NCBI RefSeq assembly: GCF_000026185.1
Contig: NC_010699.1
Location: 1 to 44,694, forward strand
Length of the DNA stretch: 44,694 bases
Reading direction: 5' to 3'
From: Erwinia tasmaniensis Et1/99
Lineage (GTDB): Bacteria > Pseudomonadota > Gammaproteobacteria > Enterobacterales > Enterobacteriaceae
Positions 39,404 through 44,694 of the stretch are shown in pieces (position 1 is the stretch's first letter; each line of letters starts with the position of its first letter). The notes below the pieces were generated by a model that worked only from the letters and a program-made list of their open reading frames with translations, had not been told where the DNA came from and did no database searches. Made by a program: the position numbers and the translations under genes.

Positions 39404-40372
39404 ATGACAACGACCACAAAAGTATTTATTGATGAAGGCACCACCCACGTTAAGCTGGGCTGGAAGGACAACGACGGCAAGCTGCACCTGAACATCACGG
39501 CTAACGGCATCATTGCCGGTCACATGCCGGAATCCGGTATGCCGCAGGCAAATTACACCATTAATGGCCAGCAGTACGCCTTCTCTCCCGTGTCGGCGGG
39601 CACGCTGCCAACCACGCACGTTTCCTTCCAGTACAGCTACCTGAACGTGCTGGCGGTGCATCACGCGCTGCACGAAAGCGGCCTGGAGCCACAGGAAGTG
39701 GACATTGTGGTCACGCTGCCCCTGTCGGAATACTACAATAGCGATAACGCCCGCAATCAGTTCAACATCGACCGTAAAATCAAGATTTATGCGGAAGCGG
39801 TGGATAAGATGAAAGCCCAGCCTTTTACGGTGAAGACCGTCGAGGTGCGCCCGGAAGCCATTCCAGCCGGGCTGCTGCACGTTGATATGCTGAAGGAAGG
39901 CGATTCGCTGCTGATCATTGATATCGGCGGCACCACCGTTGACCTGGCGCATGTGGCGCACGATATGTCGAGCGTGTACCGCATGTCCTGCCTGAACGAA
40001 CTGGGCGCAAACAACATCGTGCAGGCGCTGAAAAACGACCTGCTGAAGCACGGCGAGAACCCGTCTGACGTGCGCCTGCACACCATCATCAAGAGGCGTG
40101 CAGAAACCGAGTGGCTGGACAGCATTTTCAACAACCCGGAGTCTGCCTGCACAGTTGAACCCGTGATCGACAAGGCAGCGGCTGACCTGATGAAAAAAAT
40201 CAGCAACGCCATTACCCACTACAGTGGTTATTCGCACGTAGCGCTGGTCGGCGGCGGCGCTGACCCGGTAGCCCCGCACGCAGCGGAGGCGCTGGGCATA
40301 CGCAAGGAACGAATTTTTATCAGCGATGAGCCGCAGCTTGAGCTTGTCAAAGGTCTGATCCAACTGGGGTAA
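39404..40372 (+). CDS. parM: ParM/StbA actin-like partition ATPase
   Basis: A 322-residue actin-like protein that polymerises to push plasmid copies apart; R1 ParM is 320 residues. The N-terminal phosphate loop region KVFIDEGTTHVKLGW, the second phosphate loop LLIIDIGGTTVDLA (about 168-181) and the adenosine motif VALVGGGADPV (about 278) are all present. The StbA-type phrase TLPLSEYYNSDNARNQFNIDRKI is clear. The partner gene follows after three bases. Confidence 0.96.
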   Translation: MTTTTKVFIDEGTTHVKLGWKDNDGKLHLNITANGIIAGHMPESGMPQANYTINGQQYAFSPVSAGTLPTTHVSFQYSYLNVLAVHHALHESGLEPQEVDIVVTLPLSEYYNSDNARNQFNIDRKIKIYAEAVDKMKAQPFTVKTVEVRPEAIPAGLLHVDMLKEGDSLLIIDIGGTTVDLAHVAHDMSSVYRMSCLNELGANNIVQALKNDLLKHGENPSDVRLHTIIKRRAETEWLDSIFNNPESACTVEPVIDKAAADLMKKISNAITHYSGYSHVALVGGGADPVAPHAAEALGIRKERIFISDEPQLELVKGLIQLG

Positions 40373-40375
40373 CAG

Positions 40376-40750
40376 ATGAAAAGCGCAACTATCAAAAAAC
40401 TCATGGTCAACCTGAAGCCCGACGACAAGCCGGGCGACAGGCTGATTTGTGACGGCGTGGAGAGCGTTCCGCTCAAAGAACGTGGCACGTTTTTTCGTGA
40501 ATCTCTGTTGCTGGGTGCGCTTTTCAGAAAGAGTCACCCGGAAGTGCTGAAAATCGCGGCGCTGGTTGCCTCGATGCACGACGATCCGACGATTGAAACT
40601 GTGCTGAACACCTATGCGTCCATGAACGGCGGCAAAGGCATTGCATTTGACGGTGGCAGCGCCTCCGCGCCCACCGGAAAAGGGGCAAAGGTGCAGGAGG
40701 CCAGCCCGGCGACAGAGACGGCAGCAAAAAACCTCAAGGGGATTATGTGA
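40376..40750 (+). CDS. parR: ParR/StbB-like centromere-binding protein
   Basis: A 124-residue protein directly after parM. The N-terminal half (KSATIKKLMVNLKPDDKPGD then RGTFFRESLLLGALF) fits the ribbon-helix-helix fold of plasmid ParR/StbB proteins. The C-terminal part is low-complexity and would contact ParM filaments. Sequence is poorly conserved in this family, so the call rests mainly on operon position and size. Confidence 0.8.
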   Translation: MKSATIKKLMVNLKPDDKPGDRLICDGVESVPLKERGTFFRESLLLGALFRKSHPEVLKIAALVASMHDDPTIETVLNTYASMNGGKGIAFDGGSASAPTGKGAKVQEASPATETAAKNLKGIM

Positions 40751-40816
40751 AACGGGGCCTGGGCGGCTCGCTCATCCGCCTCTGGTGTGGTTCAATCTTT
40801 ATCGGATACGTGCTTT

Positions 40817-41290
40817 ATGCAGAACACAAAAATCGCAGCCGCTGATCTGCGCGGCGAACTGATGGACTGGTTAGCAAAAGATATTCTGAACGGGAATATC
40901 CCGCAGATTGCCCGTGCGCTGGGGATCAGCGTCAGGACGCTCAGCCGTAAGTATGACGGTTCCGGCGACAAAGACGCCTCATCCATCCGAGAGGGAGACG
41001 CCCGCCTTATCCGCACCATCCGCTATAACGAGGACGGCTGGCTGTCCGCGCCCGTGCAGGACGGGGATGCCTTTGCGCGCTTCTTCGTGTATGACGTGCC
41101 GCCGATTGAGGTTATCGAGGGGATGCGTATGCAGCACGGGCTGAAGCAGGAAGTCATGGCATCGCAAATCGGATGCACTCCGGGTGCATATCGTAACCGA
41201 GTGATGCGCAATACCGCCACGCTGACCCCGCCTGAGTACAATCTTTTCCTGCTGTCGAACGGGCTGCACCCTAACGCGCAGAAGGTCTGA
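40817..41290 (+). CDS. Helix-turn-helix DNA-binding protein
   Basis: A 157-residue protein with two HTH-like segments: IPQIARALGISVRTLSRKYD (about 28-47) and LKQEVMASQIGCTPGAYRNR (about 110-130, XRE-like). It is a candidate regulator, possibly of the operator repeats at 18, 36752, 41484 and 41915, since it is encoded next to them; this is inference. The start is uncertain: ATG 40817 is chosen, and GTG 40787 is in frame; neither has a strong SD. Confidence 0.65.
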   Translation: MQNTKIAAADLRGELMDWLAKDILNGNIPQIARALGISVRTLSRKYDGSGDKDASSIREGDARLIRTIRYNEDGWLSAPVQDGDAFARFFVYDVPPIEVIEGMRMQHGLKQEVMASQIGCTPGAYRNRVMRNTATLTPPEYNLFLLSNGLHPNAQKV

Positions 41291-41377
41291 TACGCCGCAG
41301 CCGCCATTTCACCATACCCCAATTCTGTCATCTGGTTCATCACTGACGGCGTAACGCGTCCCAGCCTGTCCGGCAGC

Positions 41378-41463
41378 GGCGCGTAAGTGCTTGATGTGGC
41401 TGTAGTGACGTTCCGCTTCCTCGCTATGACAGACTTCGCTAGTTATAGTCTGCGGCGAGCGGT
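41378..41463 (+). repeat. Dispersed pas/ssi-like hairpin repeat, copy 3
   Basis: GGCGCGTAAGTGC (41378-41390), TTCCGCTTCCTCGCT (41411-41425) and GCGGCGAGCGGT (41452-41463) match copies 1 and 2. The inner CTATGAC/GTTATAG stem encloses the AGACTTCGCTA loop found in copy 2. The 87 bases before it (41291-41377) hold nothing recognised. Confidence 0.65.
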
Positions 41464-41483
41464 GCAGATTTAAATATTTTTAT

Positions 41484-41525
41484 ATCACGATATGGCTTGA
41501 TTATTATCACGTTATGACTTATAGT
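41484..41525 (+). promoter_or_regulatory. Leading-region promoter with paired operator repeats
   Basis: TTGATT (41497-41502) and TATAGT (41520-41525) are 17 bp apart. ATCACGATATGGCTTG (41484) and ATCACGTTATGACTTA (41506) are 22 bp apart, in the same register to the promoter as at position 18. It drives the gene at 41554. Confidence 0.65.
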
Positions 41526-41553
41526 AAAATCTAACTCAAATATGAGGTTTCCT

Positions 41554-41937
41554 ATGAATAACGTAATGACATGCTACGTCCCTGCCGTAAAAAAACATTT
41601 TTCACCAGTGAATGATATTATTTCCCTGAGCAATGCACAGGCGGAGATTCACCTCGATGAATTCTGCCCTGAATGGGTTTACGGTCTGAAAACTCGCCGT
41701 GATGCTATTGAGTCGCTGATGGAATCGGGATATCAGCCTGACTTTATTCAGACCACTGACGGTAGCACGGATTATCGTCTGGCTGCTTATGACGGACGTT
41801 ATTTTTCCATAACTGCGACCATGTTTGAATATGCGGTTTCACTACAGGGTCGCGACACAAAAGGATTTTATTTTCATAAGATTTTGGCAAAAGAAGGGAA
41901 ACAAATTGAATATAATCACGAAATGGCTTATTGTTGA
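41554..41937 (+). CDS. Unknown leading-region protein
   Basis: A 127-residue protein with no signal peptide or membrane segment and no family that I recognise. It has a mixed alpha-beta look (DFIQTTDGSTDYRLAAYDGR). GAGG eight bases before ATG 41554 decides the start over 41542. Its last codons (NHEMAYC) are encoded by a copy of the operator repeat (41915-41930). The operator-controlled promoter upstream suggests expression early in transfer. Confidence 0.6.
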   Translation: MNNVMTCYVPAVKKHFSPVNDIISLSNAQAEIHLDEFCPEWVYGLKTRRDAIESLMESGYQPDFIQTTDGSTDYRLAAYDGRYFSITATMFEYAVSLQGRDTKGFYFHKILAKEGKQIEYNHEMAYC

Positions 41938-41984
41938 GTTGTTCAAAATATGCCGAAGGGAAAGAGGCCAGTCTTCCCCTTCGG
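41915..41984 (+). promoter_or_regulatory. Operator repeat plus hairpin between two leading genes
   Basis: ATCACGAAATGGCTTA (41915-41930) matches the repeat at 36752 exactly and overlaps the end of the upstream gene. A hairpin follows with arms CCGAAGGGAAAGA (41953) and TCTTCCCCTTCGG (41972), 12 of 13 paired. It has no T-run. Confidence 0.5.
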
Positions 41985-42017
41985 ATATACCTTCACTCTT
42001 GCTAAGAGGCACTACCC

Positions 42018-42182
42018 ATGCACTCTGATATTATCTTTACACATGCCACGGCCTTTGTAAACTCTATGCGTTCAAACGGACGAGCCAGCGTTCCTGCCAT
42101 GAAAGCCAGCGACTTCCAGCATTTTATGACGGAAGTTTATTATCAGCTCAATATGCGCCCACTGGGCGATTTTCAGGCATAA
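42018..42182 (+). CDS. 54-residue leading-region protein
   Basis: A short gene beginning MHSDIIFTHATAFVNSMRSN and ending QLNMRPLGDFQA. AAGAGG nine bases before ATG 42018 is a good SD, and the codon pattern looks coding. Its function is unknown. A hairpin follows immediately, and the next gene starts 43 bases later. Confidence 0.55.
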   Translation: MHSDIIFTHATAFVNSMRSNGRASVPAMKASDFQHFMTEVYYQLNMRPLGDFQA

Positions 42183-42185
42183 AGA

Positions 42186-42211
42186 AACCGCCAGCTTCGC
42201 CGCTGGCGGTT
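42186..42211. other. Hairpin between leading genes
   Basis: AACCGCCAGC and GCTGGCGGTT are perfect inverted arms around a 6-nt loop (TTCGCC). The lack of a T-run suggests a processing or folding element, not a strong terminator. Confidence 0.5.
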
Positions 42212-42225
42212 CCGAGGAAAACCGC

Positions 42226-42912
42226 GTGAATAACGTTTATTTCTCAGAAAAAATACAACAACTGATTGACGCAGCAGGTCGTGAATTCTTTTCACTCTAT
42301 TCTGAAAAGCCCGTTAATTTCTATTCCAGAAAGATTTGCGGTGACTGGTATATTATGCCAGATGTGTCCAGTGATGTTTCCCTAATTTCCGTCTTCAGCT
42401 TTATAAAGACCACGCCTGACATGGCAGGAAAACTCGCCACGCTTTACGCTTACGATAAGCTATCATCCGCTGCCGAAAGTTGTGGTATTTTGTTGCTCAC
42501 TGCGCGATGCCGTGAGCAGATACGAAAAATCCGCCATGAACTCAGCGCACGGTCAGATTTGTTTTACGTGGGTATTGAGGCCCCGGAGGGTTTTTTGAAT
42601 TTTCAGGAAATGCAGCTAAAGGATATTGCCCTGTTTGGTGATAACTGGGTTTACCATGACAAATATAAGCGCGGGAATAAACGTTTTGACGTGTTTATCT
42701 ACGAGCGGGAAGGCACTTTCCATATAGTCTTTCGCCGTAGCTACAGCAAGAAAAACACAGAAGGCATCAGGCAAACGTTCGTGAATCATCAGGCGTTTGT
42801 GACGGTCTCGGCGGCGCAGCTCCCTAACGCTGATCTTACCGTTCAGGGCTTTGGATTCATGGCGGAACGGCTAACTAAATCTGACTGGTTTATCCGTAAC
42901 ACAACACGCTAA
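42226..42912 (+). CDS. Unknown 228-residue leading-region protein
   Basis: The GTG start at 42226 is preceded by GAGGAAAA. The product is soluble and mixed-charge, with a possible beta-rich C-terminal domain (RFDVFIYEREGTFHIVFRRS). Three cysteines are present. I do not recognise the family. It lies 32 bases before the ParB-like gene and in the same direction, so they are probably cotranscribed. Confidence 0.6.
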   Translation: MNNVYFSEKIQQLIDAAGREFFSLYSEKPVNFYSRKICGDWYIMPDVSSDVSLISVFSFIKTTPDMAGKLATLYAYDKLSSAAESCGILLLTARCREQIRKIRHELSARSDLFYVGIEAPEGFLNFQEMQLKDIALFGDNWVYHDKYKRGNKRFDVFIYEREGTFHIVFRRSYSKKNTEGIRQTFVNHQAFVTVSAAQLPNADLTVQGFGFMAERLTKSDWFIRNTTR

Positions 42913-42944
42913 CAGGGCCGGGAACGGCAATTTAAGGAGAAAAC

Positions 42945-43814
42945 ATGACTTCACTTTCAAAAATTTATGCTAGTAAAGACGGCACCGACACCACGATAAA
43001 AACACAGAAAACTTACTTTGTGGCACCGGGCGCGATCCACATCGAGGCAGGGTACAATGTCCGTGATATTGACGAGGAACACGTTGAAGAATTCCGTCAG
43101 GCTTACCTTGCCGGGGAGTTTGTGCCTGCCCTTGTCGTGATGGTGACGGAAAAAGGAATTCGCGTAATGGATGGCCATCATCGCCTAATGGGCGCAATGG
43201 CGGCATTGCCGGACGTCCCCCATCTGATGCTGGAATGCAAAGATTTCAAAGGCACCGAAACTGACCGACTGGCTTTCATGATCACCAGCTCGCAGGGCCG
43301 GGCACTGACGCCTGTTGAGCGGGCACGGGCATATCAGCGGCTGAGCAATCAGGGACTGAGTCCGAAAGAAATCGCAGTGAAAGTGAAGCGTTCCAGCGTT
43401 GATGTGGACAACCACCTTAACCTGCTGTCTGCACCCGATGAACTGATCGATATGGTGAAGCAGGGCGAAGTGGCGATGACCACTGCGCTTTCGATGACCC
43501 GCGAACACGGCGCGTCAGCGGCAACCGTGGCGAAAGAAAAACTGACAGAGCAGAAGGCGAGAGGTAAAAACAAGCTGACCAGCTCCGCCGCCAGCACGAA
43601 GTTTAGCGCCAAAAAATCCGCCCGCATCGTGAAACTGGTGGCGCAGCTTGCAAAGGTATCCCGCGAGGCAGACAGTATTACCGTTTCCTCCTCCACGGAT
43701 GAGTTTCACAAGGAACTGTATGCGCTGATCTGCGAGGCGCAGGACTTCTATTCCGACGATGACGGCGCAGACGCGGACAAGGCTGCACCTGACGCCGGAA
43801 ACAACGATAAATAG
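42945..43814 (+). CDS. ParB-like nuclease-domain protein
   Basis: A 289-residue protein with the ParB/Srx N-terminal domain: GYNVRDIDEEHVEEFRQAY, then the GIRVMDGHHRLMGA box near 68-81. A KorB/ParB-type HTH region follows (LTPVERARAYQRLSNQGLSP, KEIAVKVKRSSVDVDNHLNLL, about 121-162). An acidic, low-complexity tail ends the protein. Large ParB-like proteins are a standard part of F-type leading regions upstream of psiB, and no ParA partner exists here; partition is served by ParM. AAGGAGA precedes the ATG, and the leader closely matches that of the DUF932 gene. Confidence 0.85.
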   Translation: MTSLSKIYASKDGTDTTIKTQKTYFVAPGAIHIEAGYNVRDIDEEHVEEFRQAYLAGEFVPALVVMVTEKGIRVMDGHHRLMGAMAALPDVPHLMLECKDFKGTETDRLAFMITSSQGRALTPVERARAYQRLSNQGLSPKEIAVKVKRSSVDVDNHLNLLSAPDELIDMVKQGEVAMTTALSMTREHGASAATVAKEKLTEQKARGKNKLTSSAASTKFSAKKSARIVKLVAQLAKVSREADSITVSSSTDEFHKELYALICEAQDFYSDDDGADADKAAPDAGNNDK

Positions 43815-43822
43815 GACACCAA

Positions 43823-44200
43823 ATGACCGTATTCCTTATGCTGGGCAGCCTGTTCAGCGTTGTCTATATGGGGGGGACGCGTTGGTATTTCCCTGGTGCA
43901 TCGGAAGGGATCGCCTGGTACTTCGGATACATCGTCTGTTACGCGCTGGCGGCGATGATCGGGTTTAAAACCCCGGTCAACTCCGCAAGTGAAGTGCTGA
44001 TTATCGCGCTCAAGGCTCTGCTGCCCGTGTCTGGTCTGCTCCTGTTTGTGTACGGCCTGTTTCTTCAGTTTATGACCTCCACTGCGCCACTGGGCAACGG
44101 GGACGTACTGGACACCACGACATCTATGTTGGGGACGCTGTGCATCGTAACTGGTATTGTGATGGTGATTATTTCGCTGTGGGCAATAAGGAAAAACTAA
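43823..44200 (+). CDS. Small integral membrane protein
   Basis: A 125-residue protein with four predicted membrane segments (about residues 2-16, 27-44, 57-82 and 100-120). I recognise no family. It starts eight bases after the ParB-like gene, and its stop overlaps the ATG of the next, interrupted frame (TAATG at 44198-44202). Confidence 0.65.
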   Translation: MTVFLMLGSLFSVVYMGGTRWYFPGASEGIAWYFGYIVCYALAAMIGFKTPVNSASEVLIIALKALLPVSGLLLFVYGLFLQFMTSTAPLGNGDVLDTTTSMLGTLCIVTGIVMVIISLWAIRKN

Positions 44201-44331
44201 TGAAAGCAACTATGAGTAATTACAGCGCTAATTAGATAGCGCTGGCAATTTTCTCCGCCATTATGGCAGTCGATTTGAGCCTGCTGGCTCTGTGTTTGCA
44301 TAAGGGCTACACCGGTCGTTCCCCCCACTGA
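44200..44331 (+). pseudogene. Small membrane-peptide frame interrupted by amber codon
   Basis: ATG 44200 overlaps the previous stop codon. The frame reads MKATMSNYSAN, then TAG (44233-44235), then continues in frame as a hydrophobic peptide (IALAIFSAIMAVDLSLLALC) to the TGA at 44329. Without the amber codon this would be a 43-residue single-helix membrane protein. Either it is a recent pseudogene or it needs suppression. Confidence 0.4.
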
Positions 44332-44354
44332 GCCAGCAAGCCGTCTCACCCCGT

Positions 44355-44410
44355 CCGGGGAGGGGCAACTCACAACTGCCAGGGCAATATGCCCCCCCTC
44401 CGGGGCTTTT
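44355..44410 (+). terminator. Probable terminator of the leading operon
   Basis: CCGGGGAGGGG near 44355 pairs with CCCCCCTCCGG near 44393-44403, followed by GGCTTTT. The loop is long (about 26 nt). A second perfect stem, CCAGCCGC/GCGGCTGG (44414-44433), follows directly. Confidence 0.5.
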
Positions 44411-44463
44411 ATGCCAGCCGCTGCCGCGGCTGGAAGGCCGTCAGTGCGTCAGCATCCGTTATG

Positions 44464-44609
44464 GTCTCACCACCACCGCCAGCTCGCCTTTCCGGGTATA
44501 CCGTGCCGCTCAGGAACCCGCAAGGGGCCGCTAAAGCTGTAAACCCCCTTGCCGAACCCTGAACGGCACACCCGGATTTGTCAGGCGAGCGGGACGGAGG
44601 TGATGAGAC
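44464..44609. promoter_or_regulatory. Long nested hairpin, Frpo/ssi-like single-strand promoter candidate
   Basis: Five pairs of arms are nested in order. GTCTCACCACC (44464) pairs with GGTGATGAGAC (44599). GCTCGCCT (44482) pairs with AGGCGAGC (44583). TCCGGGT pairs with ACCCGGA, GTGCCGCTCAGG with CCTGAACGGCAC, and CAAGGGG with CCCCTTG. Folded as single-stranded DNA this gives an imperfect hairpin of about 146 nt. F Frpo is such a structure and recruits RNA polymerase to the incoming strand. The position ahead of the leading genes fits if the molecule is circular. Confidence 0.6.
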
Positions 44610-44640
44610 GGAAACAGGGGAGCAGCGTGCCCGGAAAGCC

Positions 44641-44664
44641 AGGTCAAGGTCAAGGTCAAGGTCA
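44641..44664 (+). repeat. AGGTCA tandem repeat, four copies
   Basis: Four perfect, contiguous AGGTCA hexamers lie 32 bases after the nested hairpin and near the window edge. They could be a protein-binding array or a slippage product. Confidence 0.7.
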
Positions 44665-44694
44665 GGCTCACGAACAAAGATGATGATTTAAAAA

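Noticed and set aside
39198..39407. A 69-codon hydrophobic frame overlapping the parM start by four bases
   Set aside because: No SD; its ATG lies in a TATAAT, and the GCVLGCVL part is encoded by the tandem repeat of the presumed parC region. It is possible but not supported.
39374..40579. A 401-codon open frame on the - strand opposite parM/parR
   Set aside because: It is a mirror of the GC-rich third-position bias of parM and parR, and its protein is an unpatterned His/Gln/Arg-rich sequence.

Overview
The window reads as a conjugative plasmid of an enterobacterium-like host (Enterobacterales; the sequence does not settle genus). It holds an F-type transfer region, a RepA replicon with antisense/leader-peptide control, ParM/ParR-type partition, a tyrosine resolvase, a plasmid H-NS paralogue and a HigBA toxin-antitoxin pair. 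No gene is cut at either edge, and leading-region genes lie at both ends. The 44.7 kb may therefore be a whole circular plasmid opened inside its leading region; this is inference.

Layout. 1-2613: leading region, with a DUF932 gene, small unknown genes, an ArdA remnant and a gene-X-type lytic transglycosylase. 2614-4736: oriT region, with an F-like nic candidate, a 22-bp-period repeat array, a TraM-like protein and a divergent tandem-RHH (TraY-like) protein. 4737-32042: tra operon traA-L-E-K-B-V-C-trbI-W-U-trbC-N-F-trbB-H-G-(traS-like)-T-D-I-dsbA-like, all on +, mostly overlapping or nearly so. F regulatory and accessory genes traJ, finO, traX, traP, traQ, traR and trbA were not found. 32043-34300: replication control, repA, origin region, and a Tn3-type miniature element carrying a res site. 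34303-37363: higBA, then small and partly decayed genes. 37402-41290: hns-like gene, res-like site plus resD-like recombinase, parM/parR, HTH gene. 41378-44694: second block of leading-region genes (ParB-like, membrane and unknown proteins), ending in a highly folded non-coding region.

How it fits together. The candidate nic is on the - strand, so the - strand would be transferred with the leading region first. All leading genes read rightward, towards oriT, and so use the transferred strand as template, as in F. A long nested hairpin at 44464-44609, just before the leading genes if the molecule is circular, looks like an F-type single-strand promoter (Frpo/ssi). Three dispersed copies of a ColE1-like primosome-assembly-type hairpin carry AAGCGG on the same - strand. 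Two leading promoters carry the same pair of operator repeats at identical spacing. Together these point to a coordinated set of cis elements for the single-stranded stage of transfer. The most unusual protein features are a long PELP-rich repeat tail on TraI and a TrbB that has lost its second active-site cysteine.
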